Of a stretch of 14,806 bases of DNA, positions 1 through 7,723 are shown piece by piece. The notes under the pieces were generated by a model. That model was not told the origin of the DNA. It did no database searches and saw only the letters and a program-made list of their open reading frames with translations. Origin of the DNA: Acidobacteriaceae bacterium. Lineage in GTDB: Bacteria > Acidobacteriota > Terriglobia > Terriglobales > Acidobacteriaceae. Position 1 is the first letter of the stretch, and the number at the start of each line of letters is the position of its first letter. A program made the position numbers and the translations under genes. The stretch covers positions 1-14,806 of the forward strand of contig DAHXOQ010000036.1 in assembly GCA_027364815.1 (NCBI GenBank), given 5' to 3'.

Positions 1-1213
1 TGCCAGGACGGGGGCTGAAGATGAAGCTGAACGAGTTGTCAAAGTACACATCGTGCATGAGCTTGATGAGCTTTTGGTGGTCCTCTTCGGTCTCGCCGGG
101 AAAGCCCACAATGAACGACGTACGCAAAGTCAGGTCAGGAATCGTGCGGCGCATTTTCGCAATCGAGCGCAGAAAAACATCCGAACCGCCGCCGCGCTTC
201 ATGCGCTTCAAAACATCAGGAGACGCGTGCTGAAGGGGCAGGTCAAGATAGTTGCAAATATTTTTGTGCCGCGCAATTGTGGCCAGCAGTTCGCCGGTGA
301 TACGGTTTGGGTACGCATAGAGGAAGCGCAGCCAGCGCAGATTCGGAATCCTCGCGAGGCGGTCGAGGAGAAGCGCGAGGCCATCCTTGAGTCCGAGGTC
401 TTCTCCGTAGCAGGTTGTATCTTGACCAATAAGTGTAAGCTCACGCACACCATTTGCGACCAGCGTTTCAGCTTCTGCCACTACAGATTCAAAACGGCGT
501 GAGCGGAATTTTCCGCGCAGATTTGGAATGACGCAGAATGTGCAGGGGTGGTCGCAACCCTCGGCGATTTTTATGTATGCCGAAGTGCGGCCAGTGGAGA
601 GCAGTCTCGGCGTGGCGTCGTTGTAGAGGTAAGTGGGCAACTGATGTGCTGCGCCTGCCCAGTCATCGCGATTGAAGCGGCCCTGTTGCTCGCGGAGATC
701 GCCTTCAGGGCGTGACGCAGCCACATGCGAGTGCGTAGCTGAGATCGCTTCCTGATCAGTACGCGTATGGCCATGATGCGCCGAGCCGGTCAAAATGTTG
801 AAAGGCGAATTTGATTGTGCGGTGGATTGAAGCGCAGTGGAAGAAAGGCCCGCAGCTTCAAGAATAGCTTCGAGTTCTCCCGTGCCAACAACCGCATCAA
901 CCTCAGGAATATTTTTCTGAATCTCATCGCGATAGCGCTCGACGAGGCAGCCAGCGACAATCAGGCGGCGCGCACGGCCATTGGACTTGTACCGCGCCAT
1001 TTCCAGAATCGTATCGACGGACTCCTGCTTGGCGCTGTCGATGAAGCTGCAGGTGTTGACGACAAGAACATCGGCTTCATCGGGTGATGTGGTAAGCCGT
1101 GCGCCGGCACGGTCGAGGAGGCCCATCATGACCTCAGAATCGACAAGGTTTTTGGGGCAGCCGAGCGAAATAAAGCCAACGGTTGTGGCTTCGGTTGGGG
1201 AAGGTTTGTTCAC
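1..1213 (-). CDS. rimO: Ribosomal protein S12 methylthiotransferase RimO (C-terminal part outside window)
   Basis: Radical SAM enzyme that adds a methylthio group to a conserved aspartate of ribosomal protein S12. The reverse strand reads open from GTG at 1213 to the window edge, about 404 codons, so the end of the radical SAM domain and the TRAM domain are missing. The N-terminal UPF0004 domain shows the RimO signature FISLGCPKNLVDSE with Cys19, then Cys55 in VVNTCSF and Cys89 in VAGCLVERY, the usual ligands of the second 4Fe-4S cluster. The radical SAM cysteines are Cys220, Cys224 and Cys227 in EGCDHPCTFCVIP. The SLGCPKN motif separates it from MiaB. The stretch between Cys89 and Cys220 is 131 residues, roughly twice the E. 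coli spacing, because of a polar insert at about 124-205. The GTG start is chosen because no ATG lies upstream in frame; a TACAAT box sits only 6 bases before it. Confidence 0.95.
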   Translation of the reverse strand, partial: MNKPSPTEATTVGFISLGCPKNLVDSEVMMGLLDRAGARLTTSPDEADVLVVNTCSFIDSAKQESVDTILEMARYKSNGRARRLIVAGCLVERYRDEIQKNIPEVDAVVGTGELEAILEAAGLSSTALQSTAQSNSPFNILTGSAHHGHTRTDQEAISATHSHVAASRPEGDLREQQGRFNRDDWAGAAHQLPTYLYNDATPRLLSTGRTSAYIKIAEGCDHPCTFCVIPNLRGKFRSRRFESVVAEAETLVANGVRELTLIGQDTTCYGEDLGLKDGLALLLDRLARIPNLRWLRFLYAYPNRITGELLATIARHKNICNYLDLPLQHASPDVLKRMKRGGGSDVFLRSIAKMRRTIPDLTLRTSFIVGFPGETEEDHQKLIKLMHDVYFDNSFSFIFSPRPG

Positions 1214-1219
1214 TCTTCT

Positions 1220-1225
1220 ATTGTA
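1220..1225 (-). promoter_or_regulatory. Possible -10 box for rimO (TACAAT)
   Basis: On the minus strand TACAAT lies 6 bases before the GTG start of rimO. Transcription from it would begin at or next to the start codon, giving an almost leaderless message. No good -35 hexamer is visible at 16-18 bases, so this is a tentative call. Confidence 0.3.
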
Positions 1226-1301
1226 ACGGGGATGCGCATTAGAAGTTTTTTGCACTCGACTAGAGAGGTCTCTGGCCTACGCGATTGCGAGCAGTCCAAG
1301 G

Positions 1302-1310
1302 TGTTAAAAT
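1302..1310 (+). promoter_or_regulatory. Extended -10 promoter element for the SRP RNA gene
   Basis: TGTTAAAAT matches the extended -10 pattern TGnTATAAT and ends 6 bases before the 5' side of the SRP RNA helix at 1317. A TTGCGA at 1285-1290 resembles a -35 box, but the 14-base spacer is short, so the extended -10 is the stronger evidence. Confidence 0.5.
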
Positions 1311-1316
1311 TAATCA

Positions 1317-1418
1317 GTGCCGGGTCCTACGCGACGGAATCCCGCCAAACCCGCCAGGTCCGGAAGGAAGCAACGGTAACGGGCAAATCCGGGCGCAGTA
1401 GGTCACCCGGTACTTTTT
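1317..1418 (+). ncRNA. ffs: Signal recognition particle RNA, small bacterial type (4.5S)
   Basis: This is the RNA core of the signal recognition particle, which binds Ffh and targets nascent membrane and secretory proteins. The diagnostic domain IV apical region is present: CCAGGTCCGGAAGGAAGCAA at 1354-1373, holding the GGAA tetraloop and the asymmetric internal loop that Ffh binds. The two ends pair: GTGCCGGGT at 1317-1325 with ACCCGGTAC at 1405-1413, and the helix continues inward with CCTAC against GTAGG. A run of five T at 1413-1417 follows the closing helix, so the RNA probably carries its own terminator. The length of about 100 bases fits the short bacterial form without an Alu domain. 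It lies divergent from rimO and 56 bases ahead of fabH. Confidence 0.95.
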
Positions 1419-1473
1419 GTGCGCAAAATGCCCAAGCTGGTTTTGCGCTGCGTTTTATTGAAGGAGAATCCCC

Positions 1474-2490
1474 TTGAGCCTCACAGTTCGCCCCATTGTT
1501 AGTACTCGTGCCAAAATTACAGCCCTTGGAACTTTTGTTCCGCCCGATGTGCTGACCAATAAAGACCTCGAAAAAATTGTCGACACGAATGATCAATGGA
1601 TCATGGAGCGCACCGGAATCAAGGAGCGCCACGTGCTGGCCAAGGGTAAGGGCGTGAGCGATATGTGTGTTGAGGCGGCGAAGAAGTGCCTGGCAACGCG
1701 CGGAATTGAACCCAGCGAGGTTGAGGTCATCATTGTTGGAACGGTGACGCCGGATATGATGTTCCCTTCGACGGCGTGTTTAGTTCAGGACAAGATTGGC
1801 GCAAAGGGCGCTTGGGGATTTGATGTCTCTGGCGGTTGCTGCGGCTTTGTATTTGCGCTTCAGGCAGGTGTGAAGTTGGTCGAAAGCGGCGCGCATAAGA
1901 AGGTTCTGGTATGCGGCGCGGATGCAAATACGCGCATGACGGATTACACCGATCGCACCACTTGCGTTCTCTTTGGCGATGGAGGCGGCGCGGTGCTGAT
2001 TGAGCCCTGCGAAGAGGGCGAGATCGGTTTCATCGATTATGTGCATGAGATTGATGGCTCCGGTGGCGTGAGCTTGAATTTACCGGGCGGGGGAAGCCTG
2101 AATCCGCCGACGCATGAAACGATCGACGCAAAGATGCACTACATTCACCAGGATGGCCAGGCGGTTTACAAATTCGCCGTTCGCAAGATGGCCGAATCAA
2201 CAACGAAGTTGCTGGAACGCAATGGCGTAACCGGCGCGGACCTGAGCTGCTTTATTCCACACCAGGCGAACAAGCGGATTATCACAGCGACTTCGGACAG
2301 ACTCGGGATGGATCCGGAACGCGTTATTATCAACATCGAAAAGTATGGCAACACTTCCGCTGGAACGATTCCATTGGCGATGGAGACGGCAGTTGAAGAG
2401 GGCAAAATGAAAAAGGGCGACCTGGTTCTGATTGCTGCCGTGGGAGCGGGATTTACTGTGGGCGCTGCATTGCTCCGCTGGGAGATCTAA
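1474..2490 (+). CDS. fabH: 3-oxoacyl-[ACP] synthase III (KAS III)
   Basis: Condenses acetyl-CoA (or a branched acyl-CoA) with malonyl-ACP to start type II fatty-acid synthesis in the cytoplasm. The 338-residue length is close to the family norm. Start is TTG at 1474, supported by AAGGAGA at 1461-1467. The catalytic triad of the family is visible: Cys122 in SGGCCGFVFAL, His263 in FIPHQANKRI and Asn293 in YGNTSAGTIP. The DRTTCVLFGDGGGAVL block and the C-terminal GAGFTVGAALL are also typical. The active-site Cys is followed by a second Cys (GCCGF, where ACSGF or ACAGF is usual). The gene stands alone here, without plsX, fabD or fabG, directly after the SRP RNA, and ends before a strong hairpin. 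Confidence 0.95.
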   Translation: MSLTVRPIVSTRAKITALGTFVPPDVLTNKDLEKIVDTNDQWIMERTGIKERHVLAKGKGVSDMCVEAAKKCLATRGIEPSEVEVIIVGTVTPDMMFPSTACLVQDKIGAKGAWGFDVSGGCCGFVFALQAGVKLVESGAHKKVLVCGADANTRMTDYTDRTTCVLFGDGGGAVLIEPCEEGEIGFIDYVHEIDGSGGVSLNLPGGGSLNPPTHETIDAKMHYIHQDGQAVYKFAVRKMAESTTKLLERNGVTGADLSCFIPHQANKRIITATSDRLGMDPERVIINIEKYGNTSAGTIPLAMETAVEEGKMKKGDLVLIAAVGAGFTVGAALLRWEI

Positions 2491-2550
2491 GCATTGCGCG
2501 CAGCGGGCGCGACTTCGCCGCAAAGCTTTTTATCAGTGATTGCATTACGA

Positions 2551-2592
2551 AATAAGGAACGGTCGGGCGAGATTGCCTGGCCGTTTCTTATT
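2551..2592. terminator. Bidirectional terminator hairpin between fabH and mqnA
   Basis: AATAAGGAACGGTC (2551-2564) pairs with GGCCGTTTCTTATT (2579-2592) over 14 positions with one G-T wobble and one mismatch-tolerant pair, leaving a 14-base loop. The AT-rich arms give a T-rich tract on both strands. It lies 60 bases after fabH and 38 bases after the convergent mqnA, as expected for a shared terminator. Confidence 0.7.
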
Positions 2593-2629
2593 GCAAAGTT
2601 TATCTTAAAAAATCATTCAAACGCAGAGA

Positions 2630-3481
2630 TTAAAGTTTGAATTCGTATGCAGGTAGTACGCCGGTTTCAGTGGCAAGGCGGAAGAATCCGCGGATGGCGT
2701 CGATGCACTCATCATCGAGTGTGTAATGGATGTTTTTTGTCAGGTAAGTCCTGATGGTTTCTTTGGCGAGCGGGAGTTTGCTGCTCCACTCGTTGACAAG
2801 AGATTCGATGTTTGCGTGGCCGTGAATGCGGGAGTTGTCGAGGTCGGCGATGAGTTCAGGCGTAATGCGCAATGAGGGAGCAGCGGCCCAGATGGCTGAG
2901 ACCCAGGCGAAGCCAGTTTGCTCACGCCAGAGTTCGGCTAGGTCGAGGTAGACGAGTTCTTCTCCGGTGCGCTCACGGCGATTGGTTTGTTCTTCAAGGG
3001 CGAGAAGGGCAGCGTCGCCGATGAGGAGTGCGGCGTCGGCGAGCGAGAGCATGCGGTTGAGATCGGCGGTGGCGGGGATGAAAGTGGTCGAAGAGTTGCC
3101 ACGCAGGCGGAAGAGAATTTTTGTGTAGGCGAGGGTTGCGCGGCTGGCCGTGTCGGCGGCAAGAGTGCGGATATTGTCAATAGAATGATGGGCGCGATGG
3201 ACGAGGATCAGTGAGCGGACGTGGTGCTTGGAGGCGATGGTTGAGCCGGGTATTGGCTGGAGAGCGGGGTTGGTAGCGAGTGCTGCAATGGGGACGAGAC
3301 CGAGGTCGGCGGAGCCATCGGCGAGTGCGTCGGCGCATGCTGAAGGGAGCATCCAGTCGAGCGTGTAGCGGGTGAGTAAGGAGTCGGAGAGTGGGAGGTG
3401 AGTGAAGTCCCACATGAGCGGCGCCGGGTTGAGAAAGCTGATGGCCGCGATACGAACGAGAGGGTGAGTGATGGTTTGCAC
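2630..3481 (-). CDS. mqnA: Chorismate dehydratase MqnA (futalosine menaquinone pathway)
   Basis: Dehydrates chorismate to 3-enolpyruvylbenzoate, the first step of the futalosine route to menaquinone. The 283-residue product has the family layout: the N-terminal RIAAISFLNPAPLMWDF at 10-26, LPSACADALADGSADLGLVP at 45-64, ALLIGDAAL at 151-159 and LWREQTGFAWVSAIWAA at 184-200. These match the periplasmic-binding-protein-like fold of the MqnA/MqnD group. MqnA is preferred over MqnD because of the SFLN and WREQTG blocks. Start is GTG at 3481 with GAGG 5-8 bases upstream; a TACTAT box lies at 3491-3496 on this strand. No other mqn gene is in the window, so the pathway is scattered or only partly visible. 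Confidence 0.9.
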   Translation of the reverse strand: MQTITHPLVRIAAISFLNPAPLMWDFTHLPLSDSLLTRYTLDWMLPSACADALADGSADLGLVPIAALATNPALQPIPGSTIASKHHVRSLILVHRAHHSIDNIRTLAADTASRATLAYTKILFRLRGNSSTTFIPATADLNRMLSLADAALLIGDAALLALEEQTNRRERTGEELVYLDLAELWREQTGFAWVSAIWAAAPSLRITPELIADLDNSRIHGHANIESLVNEWSSKLPLAKETIRTYLTKNIHYTLDDECIDAIRGFFRLATETGVLPAYEFKL

Positions 3482-3813
3482 GCAACCTCTATAGTAACAA
3501 TCCTGAGTGCGGGTGAAAGGCTTGCAGACCGGTACCTGGATGTTGACGATTTTTACGGCAAATTCGATGCAGATATGCTGGTTTTATGTAAAGAAAATTG
3601 CTGATGTTAACTATCTGGTTAGCCATCTTGAAAAAGTAGAGACTAAGGGACAGAGGGACTAAGAGAATTTGAGAGTGGAATCAGGTTTGGCCGTTCCTAA
3701 TGCGCTGCAATAAGAAGCATGAATTTTATTGAGATTGATTATGGATTCGTTGTAGATTTTCATTTAAAGGCAAAGTAGGAAGTGTGTGAATTAATGTGTG
3801 GAGGTTGAGAAAA
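3482..3813. other. Intergenic region, no gene seen (divergent mqnA / membrane protein)
   Basis: About 330 bases, more AT-rich than the flanks. No reading frame here looks like a protein. It holds the upstream regions of two divergent genes. GACTAAG occurs twice, at 3641-3647 and 3657-3663, inside a purine-rich stretch. A promoter-like pair on the plus strand is listed separately. No RNA gene was recognised. Confidence 0.6.
3729..3758 (+). promoter_or_regulatory. Candidate sigma-70-type promoter for the small membrane protein
   Basis: TTGAGA at 3729-3734 and TAGATT at 3753-3758 are separated by 18 bases, giving 5 of 6 and 4 of 6 consensus matches. Transcription would start near 3765, leaving a leader of about 50 bases before the GTG at 3814. 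Pattern only. Confidence 0.4.
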
Positions 3814-4248
3814 GTGGAAACGAAGATGATTGAATCAGGGCGATCGACTGAAGAGCTTTCAGTGCTTCGGCTTTACATGCTGCGGTTTTGCTACCTTGTG
3901 ATGGCGGTAGGTTTGGGAATCGTGATCTGGCCAAGTGTGATTGTTCATACGAGCGATTTCGCCACGCAGTCCGGCGTTCGGTGCTCACTGCTGGCGGGCT
4001 TGTGTCTCATGTCTGCCCTAGGATTGCGTTATCCGGTGAAGATGCTACCTGTCTTGTTGTTTGAAATTGTATGGAAGGCGATTTATCTGATTGGTTTTGC
4101 GCTGCCGATGTGGAGGGCGCACCAGGTAAATGAGGCTGCCGCCGCGGATATTTTTGCCGTCAGCCTGATCGTGATATTTTTGCCGATGGTGCCATGGAGA
4201 TACGCGATCAGGGGGTTTTTGCTGGCAAAGAGCGAGCGCTGGAAGTAG
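3814..4248 (+). CDS. Small uncharacterised membrane protein with four predicted helices
   Basis: I do not recognise a named family. The 144-residue product has a short charged N terminus, then hydrophobic stretches at about 24-46, 56-72, 78-99 and 112-128 and a basic C terminus ending KSERWK, which fits a four-helix inner-membrane protein. The blocks ALGLRYPVKMLPVLLFE and ALPMWRAHQ resemble conserved hypothetical proteins I have seen in several phyla; this is a recollection, not a search. GTG at 3814 is chosen because GGAGG sits at 3800-3804, nine bases upstream; in-frame alternatives are GTG at 3796, which would overlap that site, and ATG at 3826. It stands alone between divergent mqnA and dprA. 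Confidence 0.75.
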   Translation: METKMIESGRSTEELSVLRLYMLRFCYLVMAVGLGIVIWPSVIVHTSDFATQSGVRCSLLAGLCLMSALGLRYPVKMLPVLLFEIVWKAIYLIGFALPMWRAHQVNEAAAADIFAVSLIVIFLPMVPWRYAIRGFLLAKSERWK

Positions 4249-4309
4249 TGGCAGCGATGCCGTTGTTGGTTCCATTCTTGACTTTGAATGGTCAGAAGAA
4301 TAAAGTTGG

Positions 4310-4368
4310 CGAACATTCAGTTGAGAGCTTATTCGCGTTTCTAAAAAGGCCTCCTGCATGAATGTTCG
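4310..4368. repeat. Perfect 10-bp inverted repeat with 39-base spacer
   Basis: CGAACATTCA at 4310-4319 is the exact reverse complement of TGAATGTTCG at 4359-4368. It lies in the gap before dprA. It could form a large hairpin or be two protein half-sites. The GAAC/GTTC ends recall Gram-positive LexA boxes, but the spacing is wrong for that. Confidence 0.45.
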
Positions 4369-4449
4369 ATCGATAATCGACAATTTTTGTACGACTTTTT
4401 CTCCATCTGCAATTGAATATCTCCTGATGAGGGAAACGTGCGCCCACAT

Positions 4450-4461
4450 GGCCTATAGGCC
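4450..4461. promoter_or_regulatory. 12-base palindrome upstream of dprA
   Basis: GGCCTATAGGCC is a perfect palindrome 38 bases before the preferred GTG start of dprA, a position suited to an operator. No regulator is identified, and a palindrome of this size could occur by chance. Confidence 0.3.
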
Positions 4462-4499
4462 GAGATATGTGCGTCGGGGACGATTTTTGCGGAGGCGGA

Positions 4500-5696
4500 G
4501 TGAGTTCAACGATAGAGAATCCATTGAATGCGAGTTCAGATGTAACAAAGCTTGATGAAGACCGGCTGGCTTGGCTTGCGTTGACGCTCTCGCCCGGGCT
4601 TGGGCCGAAGAGGATTTTGGATGCGGTGGCGAAGTTGAAGTCGCCGGGAATGCTTTTTGAACTGGCGCTGACTGAGCTTGAAGGGTTGCGATTTCCAGCT
4701 GAGTCGGCGCAGTTCATCTTTGAGGGCAAAGCGCGTCGGGCGGCGGAAGAGGAATGGGCACGCATTGCGGCGATGGGCGCGACGATTGTTACGTTCAGCT
4801 GCCCGGAGTATCCGGAACGATTGAAGGAAATTTACGATCCACCGCCGGTATTGTGGGTGCGCGGAGATGCGCGGCTGCTGACCAGACCCTCTTTAGCGGT
4901 GGTTGGGACGCGACATCCGAGTCCGTATGGAACGGGGATGGCGGAGTTGCTCTCCAGAGATTTGGCAGCTCGACGATTACTGATTGTGAGCGGCATGGCG
5001 CGGGGGATTGATACCTGCGCGCACAGGGGCGCACTGTCGGCGAAAAAACCGACGCTGGCGGTTTGGGGGACGGGGATTGACGTAGTTTATCCCAAGGAAA
5101 ATCACAAACTGGCCGAGGAGATATTGGCTAGTGGCGGGACGATCATCTCTGAGATGCCGCTGGGGAGTTTCCCTGCGCCGCAGAATTTTCCACGCAGGAA
5201 TCGGATTTTGAGTGGTCTCAGCGTTGCGGTTTTGGTGGTTGAGGCAGCGGAGAACTCAGGTACGCGCGTTACGGCGCGTTGCGCGGCAGAGCAGAATCGC
5301 GATCTGTATGCCGTGCCGGGGAATGTGACGAACAAGAATTCGTGGACGCCGAATATGCTGATTAGACAAGGCGCCAAGCTGGTGGCGACGTGGGAGGACG
5401 TGTGGGATGAGCTGTCCTCGCAGGTGCGCATTGAGCTTGAGGCGGGTGAGGTTGGGGATGGGGTTGAATCCATTTCGGCCGCCGCTGTATCCTTATTACC
5501 AGAGCCAACGCTGCGGCCTGAAGAAGCGATAGTGCTTGAAGTGCTGCGGCGCGATGAGAGTTTGCAAATTGATGAGGTGCTCGATCTGCTGGAGACGCAA
5601 CTGACTTCCTCAGAGGTTTTTACCGCGCTCTTTGAACTGGAGATGGCTGGGCGAGTGCGCTGTTTACCGGGAAAAAATTACGTGCGGACAATGTGA
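4500..5696 (+). CDS. dprA: DNA-processing protein DprA (Smf)
   Basis: Binds incoming single-stranded DNA during natural transformation and loads RecA on it. The 398-residue product has an N-terminal helical region with LSPGLGPKRIL at 30-40 (helix-hairpin-helix/SAM-like), then the Rossmann-like DprA core: SLAVVGTRHPSPYG at 131-144, IVSGMARGIDTCAHRGAL at 162-179, GTGIDVVYPKEN at 190-201, ISEMPLGSF at 216-224 and NFPRRNRILSGLS at 229-241. The C-terminal 60 residues (EAIVLEVLRRDESLQIDEVL onward) fit the winged-helix domain. GTG at 4500 is chosen because GGAGG lies at 4491-4495; an in-frame ATG at 4467 has no clear ribosome site. The gene ends in TGA, 8 bases from the convergent hydrolase gene. 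dprA is often next to topA; here the hydrolase separates them. Confidence 0.95.
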   Translation: MSSTIENPLNASSDVTKLDEDRLAWLALTLSPGLGPKRILDAVAKLKSPGMLFELALTELEGLRFPAESAQFIFEGKARRAAEEEWARIAAMGATIVTFSCPEYPERLKEIYDPPPVLWVRGDARLLTRPSLAVVGTRHPSPYGTGMAELLSRDLAARRLLIVSGMARGIDTCAHRGALSAKKPTLAVWGTGIDVVYPKENHKLAEEILASGGTIISEMPLGSFPAPQNFPRRNRILSGLSVAVLVVEAAENSGTRVTARCAAEQNRDLYAVPGNVTNKNSWTPNMLIRQGAKLVATWEDVWDELSSQVRIELEAGEVGDGVESISAAAVSLLPEPTLRPEEAIVLEVLRRDESLQIDEVLDLLETQLTSSEVFTALFELEMAGRVRCLPGKNYVRTM

Positions 5697-5704
5697 ATGC
5701 AGGT

Positions 5705-7723
5705 TTATTTTGTAGCGACGTCCCATTCCATTTCTCCCCGCTTGAGTAACGCGGATTTATCCTCTGCAAGAATCCAATGCTGCTTGATGAGTTCGTCGAT
5801 GGCATTTGCGTACTGTGTGAGGTAATCTTCACGACTGGAATAACGTTCAGCGATGGATTTGCGTGGGTCGCTTGCGTTTTGGCGCTCTTGAGCCGTTTTT
5901 GGGAATGGAATATAAGAGCCGAGGAAAGCAACGCGTTGATCGGGCGCGCCGGTTGAAGGGTCGCGCAGATTCCAGCCGGAGTAGGTGGCAAGAGGCACGG
6001 TGACTTCCGGCAAGCGAACGCCATCACGCTCGTTGCCATCTGCATCAACCTGTGGAATAAGAACAGGAAAGGGCGCGCCGACTTTGGGCGGCTGGATGCT
6101 GAGAATTCCCGCTTGCCAATTGGGGCCAAAATCAACGCGCCAAGCTTCATTGGCTTCGTGAGGCAGATTAACGCCGGGGATTTTTGGAAACGCAAATTTG
6201 TTGAGCGGGACGAGTGTTCCATCGGCGATCTTCGGATAGTTGCTACGCGGAGGAAGAGTGTTATTGCGAACCCAGGCATCCATGTTGGTGATCATGGCGC
6301 GGAATAAATAGCGGACAGAGAGTGTTGATTGCAGTTGCTGACTGAGGAGTTCACCGGTGCCTTTTGCGGGCGGAAATGGGCCGGAGCCGTGCTCGAGTCC
6401 GGTGAAGTGATAAATGCGTACGTTCTCTGAAAGCGGCATGTCTTTGCTGCCGTCGGCTGTGATGTGAATCAAGCTGAAGGCGCGGCCCCAGTATTCATAA
6501 GAGGTGCCGGAGAAAAATATTTTTGGCAGAACTTTTTCAGCTACTGTGCGGTCGAGAAGGCCGGCTGTTTCTTTGGTGATGGGGTCGGTTTCGGATTGAT
6601 CAGTGAAAGGGAAAATGTCAGTGGGGAAGAAGACTGAGGATGTGGGTTGTGCATCGCGAGAGGGTTGGGCGAAGCGGTAGTTGAAGCTGCCGCGTCCGGC
6701 TCCTGCAACGTGAGCAAGAACGCCATCAAGCGCGATGCGGCCTTCTTCGTCGGCGTTGAATCCCTGGTAAAGAAAGTCGCGCAGGAAGCGGCCGCATTGC
6801 GAGTTGCCTTGGCCGTAGACATGCTGCACAGGAGTAATTGAATCAGGCGCATGCTTGGAATAAGAAGCAAAATCACGAAATGCGGCAAGACCACCGCCTG
6901 CAATTACGGGGTCGGCTGCAACGTAAACATACTCGTAGATTTTGCCGGGCATGAAGCCGCCGTTCAGGTGGATGGTTCGGTTGTCTGGAGTGAGTTTGCC
7001 GTCAACGGTTTTTGCAAATTGCCACCCGGAGCGGGGAATCAAAGTGCGCGGGCTGTTGCGTGAATCGCGAACGGTAAGTTGATTGCGCGCGTCATCAGGG
7101 TAAGCGACAGGGTATTCGGAGCCGCCGATGTTGCCGACGATCAGATGTCCGAGAGGAATCTCAGACGCAGCTTTGGCGAGCATGATGTCGCCGCGCAGAA
7201 GTCCAGTGATAGTATTGCCGTGATCTTTTGCGATGGGTGCATAGAAGTGCAAAGCGTTTGGCCCTTCAGCATCCCATTGCCAGCCGAGGCTCACGATTGT
7301 GAATCCATTGCGCAAGAGCCAGCCGTCGCCGGTGTCGTTGGCTAGATCGTTGTCGCCACCGTCTACGGTACGGATGATTCCTGATCGCCCGCGGTTGGGA
7401 ACTTCGAGGATCATGGAGCCGTTACCTTTTTGTGGATCTTTGGGTCTAACGGCGATGAAGTCGGAGGAGAATTCGACTTCGCCATTTTTCAGATTGACGG
7501 CGTTAGCGAGATCGACGATGGGGAGATTGTGCGGATTGTTGATGGGGAGAGAGAAATAAATTTTTCCGGTGATACGCTCGTAAGCGCCGGCCTCGCCGAA
7601 TATTTTTCCATTTTGAATGTCTTTGCGTGTGGCAATCTCGACGCGGATGACGCGAGCGCTCAGTGGAGAAGCGGAGAGAAGCAGAACGAGGAAGAGCGAA
7701 AAGAGGCGCAGGGGAATTGCCAT
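5705..7723 (-). CDS. Secreted alpha/beta hydrolase domain protein (Abhydrolase_10-like)
   Basis: A 672-residue product with a clear signal peptide: MAIPLRLFSLFLVLLLSASP with likely cleavage after Ala23 (PLSA-RV). The exported enzyme is probably an esterase or related hydrolase; its substrate cannot be read from the sequence. The nucleophile elbow is G306-N-S308-Q-C-G311 in YGQGNSQCGRFLRDFLYQGF, the hallmark block of the large alpha/beta hydrolase domain family. His445 in FTGLEHGSGPF is a candidate catalytic base. ATG at 7723 is chosen because it begins the signal peptide; the frame is open for 103 more codons upstream, but that stretch has no protein-like character. No ribosome site precedes the ATG, while TGCTATTCT, an extended -10, ends 7 bases before it. 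The gene is convergent with dprA and divergent from topA. Confidence 0.85.
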   Translation of the reverse strand: MAIPLRLFSLFLVLLLSASPLSARVIRVEIATRKDIQNGKIFGEAGAYERITGKIYFSLPINNPHNLPIVDLANAVNLKNGEVEFSSDFIAVRPKDPQKGNGSMILEVPNRGRSGIIRTVDGGDNDLANDTGDGWLLRNGFTIVSLGWQWDAEGPNALHFYAPIAKDHGNTITGLLRGDIMLAKAASEIPLGHLIVGNIGGSEYPVAYPDDARNQLTVRDSRNSPRTLIPRSGWQFAKTVDGKLTPDNRTIHLNGGFMPGKIYEYVYVAADPVIAGGGLAAFRDFASYSKHAPDSITPVQHVYGQGNSQCGRFLRDFLYQGFNADEEGRIALDGVLAHVAGAGRGSFNYRFAQPSRDAQPTSSVFFPTDIFPFTDQSETDPITKETAGLLDRTVAEKVLPKIFFSGTSYEYWGRAFSLIHITADGSKDMPLSENVRIYHFTGLEHGSGPFPPAKGTGELLSQQLQSTLSVRYLFRAMITNMDAWVRNNTLPPRSNYPKIADGTLVPLNKFAFPKIPGVNLPHEANEAWRVDFGPNWQAGILSIQPPKVGAPFPVLIPQVDADGNERDGVRLPEVTVPLATYSGWNLRDPSTGAPDQRVAFLGSYIPFPKTAQERQNASDPRKSIAERYSSREDYLTQYANAIDELIKQHWILAEDKSALLKRGEMEWDVATK

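Noticed and set aside
53..502. Plus-strand open frame of about 150 codons
   Set aside because: It is the antisense shadow of rimO, whose minus-strand frame carries all family motifs.
1232..1477. Plus-strand open frame across the SRP RNA region
   Set aside because: It overlaps the SRP RNA and has no protein-like features.
3641..3663. Direct repeat GACTAAG as a tandem array or attachment site
   Set aside because: Only two short copies in a purine-rich stretch; no integrase or mobile gene nearby.
4310..4368. LexA (SOS) box upstream of dprA
   Set aside because: The CGAAC and GTTCG halves are 39 bases apart, not the 4 bases needed for a LexA dimer site.
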